Shown here: one piece after another, positions 8,387 through 15,078 of the stretch | Position numbering within the stretch: position 1 is the first letter of the stretch | How the letters are laid out: every line of letters starts with the position of its first letter | Source of the DNA: an uncultured Clostridia bacterium | GTDB lineage: Bacteria > Bacillota > Clostridia > Oscillospirales > Acutalibacteraceae | Length of the DNA stretch: 21,183 nucleotides | Reading direction: 5' to 3' | Assembly (NCBI GenBank): GCA_944384865.1 | Contig: CALWVC010000004.1 | Location: 1 to 21,183 of the forward strand | Notes under the pieces: generated by a model | Told to the model about the DNA's origin: nothing | What the model saw: the letters and a program-made list of their open reading frames with translations, nothing else | Databases searched by the model: none | Translations under genes and position numbers: made by a program

Positions 8387-9714
8387 CATATAAAGTGGGC
8401 ATGGTGTCTTTGGGATGTCCGAAAAATCAGGTGGATGGTGAAATGCTGCTGGCGCGGCTGCGGCAGGACGGGTTTGAGATTACTGCTGACGAAACCGCGG
8501 CGGACGCCGTCATTGTCAATACCTGCGGGTTTATTGAAGACGCCAAGCGTGAGGCGATCGACAATATTTTAGAAGTTGCGCAGCAAAAGCAGACCGGCCG
8601 CCTGAAGGCGCTGGTGGTTACCGGCTGTCTGGCGCAGCGCTATCAGGACGAAATTTTAAAAGAGCTGCCCGAGGTGGACGCGGTGGTGGGCATCGGCGCC
8701 AATCAGGAGATTTGTGAGGTTGTGCGCCGGGCGCTGTCTGGCGCCGTTCATCAAAGCAGATATGCACAGGCGGAGGCTATGCCGCTGAACGGCGAGCGAC
8801 TGTTGACGACGCCGGCTTATTCCGCTTATCTGCGGATTGCCGATGGCTGTGACAACTGTTGTACCTATTGTGCGATTCCGCTGATCCGCGGACGGTTTCG
8901 TTCCAGAACGATGGAGCAGATCGAGCAGGAGGCGCGTACGCTTGCCGCTCGGGGTGCGAAGGAACTGGTGTTAATCGCGCAGGATACCACCCGGTATGGC
9001 GAGGATTTATACGGCGAGCTGCGTTTGCCCGAGCTGTTGGATCGCCTGTGTGAAATCGATGGGGTCGAATGGATTCGGATTTTATACACGTATCCCGATC
9101 GGATTACCGACCGCCTTCTAAAAACCATCAACCGGCAGCCGAAGGTGTTGCCGTATCTGGATATTCCGCTGCAGCACGCCAGCGGGCCGGTATTGAAGCG
9201 GATGAACCGCAGTGGGGATGTACAGTCGCTGACCGCGCAGCTTGCGCATATCCGGCAGATGGTTCCGGGTATTACCATCCGTACCACGCTGATCGTAGGT
9301 TTCCCCGGCGAGACTGAAGAAGATTTTGCGGTTTTAGACGAGTTTATAAAAACAGTTCGGTTTGATCGCATGGGCTGCTTTACTTATTCGGCAGAGGAAG
9401 GGACGCCGGCGGCGTCTTTTCCGGATCAGATCGAGGAACAAGTCAAACAGCGCCGGATGGAGGTGCTGATGACCGATCAGTCGGTAATCAGCGAACAGCT
9501 TTGCCAACAGAAGCTGGGCAGCGTGCAACAGGTATTGGTCGAAGGATATGACGGTTTGAACAAATGCTGTTATGGCAGGAGCATTGCCGACGCACCGGAT
9601 ATCGACGGCAAGGTGTTTTTTACATCTGCAAAACGGCCGGCGCCGGGGGAACTGGTTCAGGTGCAGATTACCGATCGGATCGAATATGATTTGATCGGCG
9701 AACAACTTTTGTAA
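8383..9714 (+). CDS. rimO: Ribosomal protein uS12 methylthiotransferase RimO
   Basis: RimO is a radical-SAM enzyme that adds a methylthio group to a conserved aspartate of ribosomal protein S12. The N-terminal cluster-binding cysteines are Cys12 (SLGCPKN), Cys48 (VNTCGF) and Cys82 (VTGCLAQRY). The radical-SAM CxxxCxxC motif is at Cys156, Cys160 and Cys163 (DGCDNCCTYCAIP). The SLGCPKNQVD start and the RGRFRSR stretch favour RimO over MiaB. A TRAM-like domain ends the protein. The length of 443 residues is normal. The ATG at 8383 overlaps the recX stop as ATGA, with AAAGGAG at 8366-8372 upstream. The stop codon at 9712-9714 lies just before the pgsA ribosome binding site. Confidence 0.95.
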   Translation: MTYKVGMVSLGCPKNQVDGEMLLARLRQDGFEITADETAADAVIVNTCGFIEDAKREAIDNILEVAQQKQTGRLKALVVTGCLAQRYQDEILKELPEVDAVVGIGANQEICEVVRRALSGAVHQSRYAQAEAMPLNGERLLTTPAYSAYLRIADGCDNCCTYCAIPLIRGRFRSRTMEQIEQEARTLAARGAKELVLIAQDTTRYGEDLYGELRLPELLDRLCEIDGVEWIRILYTYPDRITDRLLKTINRQPKVLPYLDIPLQHASGPVLKRMNRSGDVQSLTAQLAHIRQMVPGITIRTTLIVGFPGETEEDFAVLDEFIKTVRFDRMGCFTYSAEEGTPAASFPDQIEEQVKQRRMEVLMTDQSVISEQLCQQKLGSVQQVLVEGYDGLNKCCYGRSIADAPDIDGKVFFTSAKRPAPGELVQVQITDRIEYDLIGEQLL

Positions 9715-9728
9715 TGGAGGCTGCGGGA

Positions 9729-10304
9729 TTGAATATACCGAATAAGCTGACTGTGGTTCGGGTGCTGCTGGCGCCGGTGTTTCTGGCGCTGCTGATTTGG
9801 CCGTTTGCTAATCACTATCTGGCGGCGCTGCTGGTATTTATCATCGCATCGATCACTGACTGGCTGGATGGGCGGATTGCCCGCCGGCGTAATATTGTCA
9901 CCGATTTTGGCAAGTTTCTGGATCCCATTGCCGATAAGCTGTTGACATTTTCGGCGTTTTTGGGCTTTATCGTCAACGATCTTGTCTGGGGCGCAGTATG
10001 GGTGGTCTTTATCGTTTTGCTGCGGGAGTTTCTCGTGGCGTCCATTCGATTGCTGGCTGCTGCCGATGGGAACGTGATCGCGGCTGACCATCTTGGAAAG
10101 GTCAAGACGGTGGGGCAGATGACGGCGATTATTCTGACGCTGCTGTTTGAATATGTGATCAGCGCGGCGGCGCTGGATTTACAGATTGTAACGGCGCTGC
10201 GGTACAGCGAGAGCGTGCTGGTCTGGATCAGCGCGGTATTGACCCTGTTGTCGGGCGCCAACTATTTGTATCAAAACCGGCATTATATTAAATCGGGAAA
10301 ATGA
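9729..10304 (+). CDS. pgsA: CDP-diacylglycerol-glycerol-3-phosphate 3-phosphatidyltransferase
   Basis: PgsA makes phosphatidylglycerol phosphate from CDP-diacylglycerol and glycerol 3-phosphate, the committed step to phosphatidylglycerol. The CDP-alcohol phosphatidyltransferase motif is complete: it starts at Asp47-Gly48 (DGRIAR) and continues to TDFGKFLDPIADK. Several hydrophobic helices span the 191 residues. I chose the TTG at 9729 because TGGAGG at 9715-9720 is 8 bases upstream and the protein then begins NIPNKLTVVR, the usual PgsA start. The ATG at 9714 precedes that site and would add five residues. This is the last gene of the recA block. The cysteine T-box promoter starts immediately after its stop. 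Its substrate is made by CdsA, encoded at 15912. Confidence 0.94.
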   Translation: MNIPNKLTVVRVLLAPVFLALLIWPFANHYLAALLVFIIASITDWLDGRIARRRNIVTDFGKFLDPIADKLLTFSAFLGFIVNDLVWGAVWVVFIVLLREFLVASIRLLAAADGNVIAADHLGKVKTVGQMTAIILTLLFEYVISAAALDLQIVTALRYSESVLVWISAVLTLLSGANYLYQNRHYIKSGK

Positions 10305-10333
10305 TAGACAAATCGGCATAGTTGGTGTATAAT
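10305..10333 (+). promoter_or_regulatory. Promoter of the cysteine T-box/cysE-cysS transcript
   Basis: TAGACA (10305-10310) and a perfect TATAAT (10328-10333) are separated by 17 bases. Transcription should start near 10340, just ahead of the T-box Stem I. The -35 box abuts the pgsA stop codon. Confidence 0.75.
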
Positions 10334-10339
10334 AATATA

Positions 10340-10573
10340 AACAGCATAAAAGCGTATGCGGGAGAAGTAGGCTTTCCCTGCCAACAGAGAGCGTCTGTCA
10401 CAGGCTGTAAACAGATGCGGGATGAGCGGAAAGCGCGAAATGCACCCGACAGCTTGCGGGGGGAATTTTCAGTATCTCTGCACGGCGTCCGCCGTTATCG
10501 GATCTGAGTGAAAAACAGGAGTGGAACCGCGGGAAACCGCCTCCGTCGCATGGTCGCATGCGGCGGTTTTTTT
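10340..10573 (+). ncRNA. Cysteine-specific T-box riboswitch leader
   Basis: T-box leaders read the charging state of a specific tRNA and allow transcription when it is uncharged. The base of Stem I pairs CGGG (10359-10362) with CCCG (10445-10448). Above it is the specifier loop, then GCTTTCC (10371-10377) paired with GGAAAGC (10428-10434). The loop carries TGC (10441-10443) followed by A, a cysteine codon in the expected place. A small helix (10482-10495) fits Stem III. The antiterminator is complete: GGAG (10518-10521) pairs with CTCC (10541-10544), the bulge is TGGAACC (10522-10528), and GCGG (10529-10532) pairs with CCGC (10537-10540). UGGA would pair with a tRNA ending UCCA, and tRNA-Cys has U73. 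Both readouts and the downstream cysE-cysS genes therefore agree on cysteine. Confidence 0.95.
10534..10573 (+). terminator. T-box regulatory terminator
   Basis: AAACCGC (10534-10540) and CGCATG (10547-10552) pair with CATGCG (10557-10562) and GCGGTTT (from 10563), leaving a six-base bulge, and the stem runs into seven T residues (10567-10573). The 5' arm overlaps the antiterminator bases 10537-10544. The two structures are therefore mutually exclusive, as expected for transcriptional T-box control. Confidence 0.9.
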
Positions 10574-10842
10574 GTGGTTGGACATTGCAGGTACAGATAT
10601 GGGTAGGAGGCCGCCGGGGACAATCACACGGGCATTCGTGCCGGTGCGGCGCAGACCGGGAGCAGGTAAACCGGCGTCCAAAATTAAAATTGTTTGTGGG
10701 TAATGGCGAATGGTTCCGGCGGCGCGTGTAAAGCTGTGTGCTTCATGAGAAAGCCGTTCATTGCTGCTTGTAAGAGTTCTATTGAATCAGGCGAATCCGC
10801 CGCGGCACCGGATAGCGGCCGCGGCATAAGGAGGCGTATTGT
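10574..10842 (+). other. Untranslated leader between the T-box terminator and cysE
   Basis: These 269 bases hold no gene I can support. Short open frames here lack ribosome binding sites. One small hairpin, GGCA-TTCG-TGCC, lies near 10638-10650. A GC-rich hairpin pairs GCCGCGGC (10799-10806) with the same palindromic sequence at 10818-10825, ending two bases before the cysE ribosome binding site (AAGGAGG, 10828-10834). No second T-box motif or promoter is evident. Confidence 0.5.
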
Positions 10843-11520
10843 ATGTTTGATCAAATCAAAGAGGATATTAAGATGGTGAAAATGCGGGATCCCGCCGCCC
10901 GGTCGGCGCTGGAAATTTTGTTGCTGTATCCGGGGGTAAAGGCGGTTCGGATGCACCGTCGGGCGCAGTTTTTTCACCGGCACGGATTAAAATGGATCGC
11001 GCGCTGGATTTCCCAGCGCTGCGTGCGTAAAACCGGTATTGAAATTCATCCGGCCGCCACCATCGGCAAACGGCTGTTTATCGATCATGGCGTGGGGGTG
11101 GTGATCGGCGAAACCGCACAGATTGGCGACGATGTGACCATTTATCAGGGCGTTACGCTGGGCGGAACCGGCAAGGAAACCGGCAAGCGGCATCCGACTA
11201 TCGGAAATAACGTCATGATCGGTGCGGGCGCCAAGGTGTTAGGACCGTTTAAGGTCGGCGACAACAGTCGGATTGCGGCGGGCGCGGTAGTGCTGGACGA
11301 GGTGCCGCCCAACGCGACGGCGGTGGGCGTGCCGGCGACGGTGGTGCGCCTCAACGGCCGGCGGATTTATGACGCGCTGGATCAGATTCATATGCCGGAT
11401 CCGGTCACCCAGCGCATCTGCGAGCTGGAATATCATATCCGCTGCCTGGAAAAGCTGGAAGAGACGCAGGATGCTGCAGAACAGCAGGATTCTTCGAAAC
11501 ACGAAAAGACCACTGATTAA
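10843..11520 (+). CDS. cysE: Serine O-acetyltransferase CysE
   Basis: CysE transfers acetyl from acetyl-CoA to L-serine, giving O-acetylserine, the carbon skeleton for cysteine. The 225-residue protein is of the short form common in Gram-positive bacteria. A helical N-terminus is followed by left-handed beta-helix hexapeptide repeats. The catalytic pair is Asp81 and His82 in FIDHGVGVVIGE, and the acetyl-CoA/serine region includes YQGVTLGGTG and KRHPTIG. A charged C-terminal tail follows. The ATG at 10843 has AAGGAGG at 10828-10834 upstream. The gene lies behind the cysteine T-box and is followed 18 bases later by cysS, so cysteine supply and tRNA-Cys charging share one transcript. No sulfhydrylase gene (cysK) is in the window. 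Confidence 0.96.
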   Translation: MFDQIKEDIKMVKMRDPAARSALEILLLYPGVKAVRMHRRAQFFHRHGLKWIARWISQRCVRKTGIEIHPAATIGKRLFIDHGVGVVIGETAQIGDDVTIYQGVTLGGTGKETGKRHPTIGNNVMIGAGAKVLGPFKVGDNSRIAAGAVVLDEVPPNATAVGVPATVVRLNGRRIYDALDQIHMPDPVTQRICELEYHIRCLEKLEETQDAAEQQDSSKHEKTTD

Positions 11521-11538
11521 TATGAAAGGAACTTTGTC

Positions 11539-12948
11539 ATGCTGCATATCTATAATACGCTGACCCATCAAAAACAGCCGTTTGTGCCACATACGCCGGG
11601 AAAGGTGAAAATGTATACCTGCGGGCCGACGGTCTATCATTTTGCGCATATTGGCAATCTGCGCACCTATATCATGGAGGATGTGCTGGAGAAATATCTG
11701 CGGTATGCCGGTTATGACGTGACCAGGGTTATGAATATTACCGATGTGGGCCATTTGTCGTCGGACGCCGATACCGGGGAAGATAAGATGCTCAAAGGGG
11801 CCAAACGGGAGCATAAATCGGTGATGGAAATCGCCCGTTTTTATACCGATGCATTTTTTTCCGACTGTGAGAAGCTGCGGATCCGGCGGCCGGACGTGGT
11901 AGAACCAGCGACCCACTGTATCGATTCATTTATTAAAATGATTCAGGGCCTGTTGGATAAGGGCTATGCTTATGTGGCCGGCGGGAACGTTTATTTTGAT
12001 ACGTCGAAGCTGGAGAAGTATTATGTGTTTCAGGCGCATGACGCTGAAGATTTGGCAGTCGGTGTGCGGGAAGGCGTGTTTGCCGATGAAAACAAACGCA
12101 ACAGCAGCGATTTTGTATTGTGGTTCACCAAATCAAAGTTTGAAGATCAGGAATTAAAATGGGACAGCCCGTGGGGTGTGGGCTATCCGGGCTGGCATAT
12201 CGAGTGCTCCGCCATCAGCATCAAACATCTGGGCGAATATTTGGATATCCACTGTGGCGGGATTGATAATGCGTTTCCGCATCATACCAATGAAATTGCA
12301 CAGTCGGAGGCTTATCTGGGGCATCCGTGGTGTTCGTATTGGTTTCATGTATTGCATTTGAATACAAATACGGGTAAGATGAGCAAATCCAAGGGCGAGT
12401 TTTTGACGCTGGATGTGCTGCAACAAAAGGGGTATGATCCGATGGTCTACCGGCTGTTTTGTTTGCAGTCTCATTACCGCAAGGCGCTGGTGTTTTCCTA
12501 TGAAGGTATGGACAATGCGGCGTCGGCTTATCAAAAGCTGATCGCACGGATCGCCGGGCTGCGGCAGGAAGACGGCGTGATAGACGAGCAGAAGGCCGCA
12601 CCGCTGCGGGCAGAATTTGCCGCGGCGCTGGATAATGATCTGAACACATCGCTGGCAATCACCGCGCTTTATGATGCGCTCAAAGCGCCGGTCAATGACG
12701 CAACCCGTTTGGCGTTGATTCGTGAATTTGACCAGGTGCTGTCGCTGGGGCTGCTTCAGGCCGCCGCAGCATATGCCGCAGCGCCGGCGCAGGAGTCAGA
12801 CGCGCAGATCGACGAATTGCTGGCTCAGCGGGCGCAGGCGCGCAAGGAGCGTGATTTTGCCCGGGCCGACGCGATTCGGGATCAGCTGACCGCAATGGGA
12901 ATTGTGGTAGAGGATACAAAAGACGGCGCAATCTGGCACCGAAAATAG
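11539..12948 (+). CDS. cysS: Cysteinyl-tRNA synthetase
   Basis: CysS is the class I synthetase that attaches cysteine to tRNA-Cys. The zinc site that selects cysteine is intact at Cys28, Cys223, His248 and Glu252, with Cys28 in YTCGPTVY. The HIGH-type motif is HIGN (from His37), and KMSKS is at Lys280-Ser284. The C-terminal part contains a DALR-like helical domain and ends with the RKERDFARADAIRDQL region. Its 469 residues are normal. AAAGGAA at 11523-11529 precedes the ATG. No clear intrinsic terminator follows the stop. The next gene has its own promoter about 50 bases downstream, so some read-through is possible. Confidence 0.97.
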   Translation: MLHIYNTLTHQKQPFVPHTPGKVKMYTCGPTVYHFAHIGNLRTYIMEDVLEKYLRYAGYDVTRVMNITDVGHLSSDADTGEDKMLKGAKREHKSVMEIARFYTDAFFSDCEKLRIRRPDVVEPATHCIDSFIKMIQGLLDKGYAYVAGGNVYFDTSKLEKYYVFQAHDAEDLAVGVREGVFADENKRNSSDFVLWFTKSKFEDQELKWDSPWGVGYPGWHIECSAISIKHLGEYLDIHCGGIDNAFPHHTNEIAQSEAYLGHPWCSYWFHVLHLNTNTGKMSKSKGEFLTLDVLQQKGYDPMVYRLFCLQSHYRKALVFSYEGMDNAASAYQKLIARIAGLRQEDGVIDEQKAAPLRAEFAAALDNDLNTSLAITALYDALKAPVNDATRLALIREFDQVLSLGLLQAAAAYAAAPAQESDAQIDELLAQRAQARKERDFARADAIRDQLTAMGIVVEDTKDGAIWHRK

Positions 12949-13001
12949 CATGTTGTAAGGCGGCCGTTAATAAAGGATCGGCATCTGCGTACAGGTCGTG
13001 C

Positions 13002-13030
13002 TTGACATTGCGACGGGGTTGTGTTATAGT
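13002..13030 (+). promoter_or_regulatory. Strong promoter of the cold-shock gene
   Basis: A perfect TTGACA (13002-13007) and TATAGT (13025-13030) are spaced by 17 bases. This is the closest overall match to the vegetative consensus in the window. The start should be near 13037, giving a leader of about 120 bases before the cold-shock ATG. Confidence 0.8.
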
Positions 13031-13059
13031 AGAAACGTACTTCAGAACGGCTATGAACT

Positions 13060-13116
13060 CACATGTTTTTTGTAGGTCATTGTTCTTTGATGATTTACGA
13101 AAAACATGTGTTTTTT
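13060..13116 (+). promoter_or_regulatory. 21-bp terminator-like hairpin in the cold-shock leader
   Basis: Bases 13060-13080 pair without interruption with 13090-13110 (three G-U pairs), closing a nine-base loop, TGTTCTTTG. Six T residues follow (13111-13116). The outer part is CACATGTTTTT with AAAAACATGTG. The element lies between the promoter and the cold-shock ribosome binding site. It looks like an intrinsic terminator and could be an attenuator, a temperature-sensitive structure or the end of a small RNA of about 80 nt. Which of these applies is not visible from sequence. Confidence 0.65.
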
Positions 13117-13157
13117 ATTAGTGTGGCGGGTACGAATATTTTTTTGGAGGTACCAGT

Positions 13158-13370
13158 ATGCATAACGGTACGGTAAAATGGTTTAATGAAACCAAGGGGT
13201 ATGGCTTTATTTCCAACGATGATGGCGGCGCGGATGTGTTTGTACATTTTTCTGCGATCGTTGCCGACGGTTTTAAAACGCTGGCGGAAGGCCAGAAGGT
13301 TACGTTTGACACCGAACCAGATCCCAAGGATACCGGCAAACTGCGCGCTGTGAATGTGCATCCGCTGTAA
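13158..13370 (+). CDS. csp: Cold-shock domain protein (CspA family)
   Basis: This is a single cold-shock domain of 70 residues that binds single-stranded RNA and DNA and is thought to act as an RNA chaperone. The RNP1 motif KGYGFIS and the RNP2 motif VFVHFSAI are present, after the typical NGTVKWFNETKG opening. The acidic insertion DDGGAD and the C-terminal DTGKLRAVNVHPL are slightly unusual but within family range. GGAGG at 13146-13150 precedes the ATG by seven bases. It has its own promoter, a long structured leader and a strong terminator, so it is a single-gene unit. Confidence 0.96.
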   Translation: MHNGTVKWFNETKGYGFISNDDGGADVFVHFSAIVADGFKTLAEGQKVTFDTEPDPKDTGKLRAVNVHPL

Positions 13371-13410
13371 AAGCGCGACCGACATATGGCGTTGTAGACT
13401 GTAATGTGGT

Positions 13411-13450
13411 AAAAAACCGGCTCTCCAATTTTTTGGAGAGCCGGTTTTTT
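13411..13450. terminator. Strong bidirectional intrinsic terminator after the cold-shock gene
   Basis: Bases 13411-13426 pair perfectly with 13435-13450. CCGGCTCTCC and its complement form the core, with A6 on one side and T6 on the other, and the loop is AATTTTTT. The symmetry would allow termination from either strand, though only + strand genes flank it. Confidence 0.93.
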
Positions 13451-13586
13451 ACTGTTTGCAGGGTGGCCGGATCGGCGGGGCAGTGGTTACTGCCGATGCG
13501 GGCCCGCAAGTGAAATTGATTGATATTGTTGTCGAAATATGCAATTTTAATGGGGCTTTTTTGGATATAACTGCCGCAAATTACCC

Positions 13587-13615
13587 TTTACATTCAGCGA
13601 CAAATATAGTAAAAT
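13587..13615 (+). promoter_or_regulatory. Candidate promoter of the pyrH-polC cluster
   Basis: TTTACA (13587-13592) and TAAAAT (13610-13615) are separated by 17 bases. Transcription would start near 13622, just a few bases before the GGAGG at 13626-13630, giving a very short leader. It lies downstream of the cold-shock terminator, as expected for a new unit. Confidence 0.65.
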
Positions 13616-13641
13616 AATTAAAAATGGAGGTGCATTGGCGA

Positions 13642-14346
13642 ATGGAGCCTAAATATAAAAGGATTTTGCTCAAGCTCAGCGGAGAGGCGTTGGCCGGTTC
13701 GAATAAAATGGGGATTGATTTTGATCGGGTTTTGGAGATTTGCGCCAGCATTAAGAAATGCACAGATCTTGGCGTTGAAATCGGCATCGTCGTTGGCGGC
13801 GGCAACTTCTGGCGGGGGCGTTCCAGCGGCCAAATGGATCGCACCAGAGCCGATCATATGGGAATGCTTGCTACGGTGATCAACTCGCTGGGCATCGCCG
13901 ACGGTCTGGAACAGGTGGGCGTAGATGTGCGGGTGCAGACGGCGATTTCGATGCAGCAGATCGCGGAGCCATATATCCGCAATCGGGCGACCCGCCATCT
14001 GGAAAAAGGCCGAGTGGTGGTTTTCGGCTGTGGAACGGGTAACCCGTTTTTCTCAACCGATACGGCGGCAGCGCTGCGCGCGGCGGAGATTGAGGCGCAG
14101 ATTGTGTTTAAAGCTACCAATGTTGACGGGGTATATGACTGCGATCCGCGAAAAAATCCGAATGCGAAAAAGTATGATAAGTTGTCTTATCTGGATGTGT
14201 TGAATAATGGTCTGCAGGTGATGGACAGTACGGCCGCTTCTTTGTGTATGGATAATGAGCTGCCAATTCTGGTGTTTTCACTGGAGCCGTCGGATAATAT
14301 TCTCAAAGCGGTTTTGGGTGAGAATATCGGCACGCTGGTGTGTTAA
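13642..14346 (+). CDS. pyrH: UMP kinase PyrH
   Basis: PyrH phosphorylates UMP to UDP as a hexamer of the amino-acid-kinase fold. The sequence has YKRILLKLSGEALAG at the start, the glycine-rich IVVGGGNFWRGR, DHMGMLATVINS, and the FGCGTGNPFFSTDTAA region, followed by KATNVDGVYDCDP. Its 234 residues are normal. I chose the ATG at 13642 because GGAGG at 13626-13630 is 11 bases upstream; an in-frame ATG at 13624 overlaps that site. pyrH often follows rpsB-tsf, but here the cold-shock unit precedes it. frr follows after 63 bases, which include a small hairpin. Confidence 0.97.
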   Translation: MEPKYKRILLKLSGEALAGSNKMGIDFDRVLEICASIKKCTDLGVEIGIVVGGGNFWRGRSSGQMDRTRADHMGMLATVINSLGIADGLEQVGVDVRVQTAISMQQIAEPYIRNRATRHLEKGRVVVFGCGTGNPFFSTDTAAALRAAEIEAQIVFKATNVDGVYDCDPRKNPNAKKYDKLSYLDVLNNGLQVMDSTAASLCMDNELPILVFSLEPSDNILKAVLGENIGTLVC

Positions 14347-14359
14347 AACTATGCGGTAT

Positions 14360-14385
14360 GCCCGCAGGCGGGCTTTGTGATTTTG
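14360..14385 (+). terminator. Small terminator-like hairpin between pyrH and frr
   Basis: GCCCG (14360-14364) pairs with CGGGC (14369-14373) around CAGG, followed by a broken T-rich run. The stem is short and the T tract interrupted, so at most partial termination is likely. Confidence 0.35.
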
Positions 14386-14409
14386 ATCGATGAAAGGGAT
14401 GGGTATAGC

Positions 14410-14964
14410 ATGGATGAGTTGTATACATTGTGTGAGACAAAAATGAATAAGGCGGTACAGGCGCTGGATTCGGAATATGCGGCGATCCGGGCCGGCCGGG
14501 CGAATCCTGCGGTGTTGAATAAGGTTTTGGTGGATTATTACGGTGTGCCGACGCCAATTGCGCAGATGGCGGCGGTGGCAGTGCCAGATGCGCGGACAAT
14601 TTTGATTCAGCCCTGGGACGCCAGCACGCTCAAAGACATCGAAAAAGCGATTTTGGCGTCGGATGTTGGGATTACACCAAACAATGACGGCAAGGCGATT
14701 CGGCTGAATTTTCCGCCGCTGACAGAAGAGCGCCGGCGGGAGATCGTGAAAGAAATTAAAAAATATGGCGAAGAGTGCAAGGTGGCGGTGCGGGCGGCGC
14801 GCCGGGACATACTTGAGAAATATAAGGCGCAGAAAAAAGACGGAACAATGACAGAAGACGATCTGAAAAACAGTGAGAAAAAGATACAGGAACTGACAGA
14901 TAAATTCTGCAAAGAGGTAGACGCGCTGTCTGCCGATAAAGAAAAAGAGATTATGGCGATCTGA
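14410..14964 (+). CDS. frr: Ribosome recycling factor
   Basis: RRF works with EF-G to split the post-termination ribosome so that it can start a new round. The 184-residue length is exactly typical. Family hallmarks are IRAGRANPAVLNKVLVDYYG and TPIAQMAAVAVPDART, followed by the RLNFPPLTEERRREIVK stretch and a long helical C-terminus. The ATG at 14410 matches the usual start; GAAAGGGA at about 14391-14398 is upstream. An in-frame TTG at 14377 would add eleven atypical residues. It sits in the conserved pyrH-frr-uppS order. Confidence 0.97.
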   Translation: MDELYTLCETKMNKAVQALDSEYAAIRAGRANPAVLNKVLVDYYGVPTPIAQMAAVAVPDARTILIQPWDASTLKDIEKAILASDVGITPNNDGKAIRLNFPPLTEERRREIVKEIKKYGEECKVAVRAARRDILEKYKAQKKDGTMTEDDLKNSEKKIQELTDKFCKEVDALSADKEKEIMAI

Positions 14965-14981
14965 TCTATATCAAACCGGTG

Positions 14982-15016
14982 AATATCCGGGCGGCTTGCC
15001 CGGATATTTGGTTTTT
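14982..15016 (+). terminator. Terminator-like hairpin between frr and uppS
   Basis: AATATCCGGGC (14982-14992) pairs perfectly with GCCCGGATATT (14998-15008) around the loop GGCTT, followed by TGGTTTTT. AAACC upstream (14974-14978) can also pair with GGTTT. The 11-bp stem is strong and the T run only moderate. As no new promoter was found before uppS, it may attenuate or stabilise the frr message rather than end the operon. Confidence 0.65.
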
Positions 15017-15078
15017 GGGGCTATGGATCGGTATTCGTGGCTTGTATATGAATTCAAAGAAAGGGCTTGGCCAAAGAT

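Noticed and set aside
10521..10703. A 60-codon plus-strand frame starting inside the T-box
   Set aside because: It runs through the antiterminator and terminator, and its apparent ribosome binding site is the GGAG of the antiterminator helix.
11239..11916. A 225-codon minus-strand frame, and others like it at 1366-2007 and 18876-19523
   Set aside because: Each mirrors a well-supported plus-strand gene, and I saw no domain motifs in the translations.
13129..13154. GGTAC/GTACC hairpin enclosing the cold-shock ribosome binding site
   Set aside because: Only five base pairs close a 16-base loop, too weak to claim as a translational switch.
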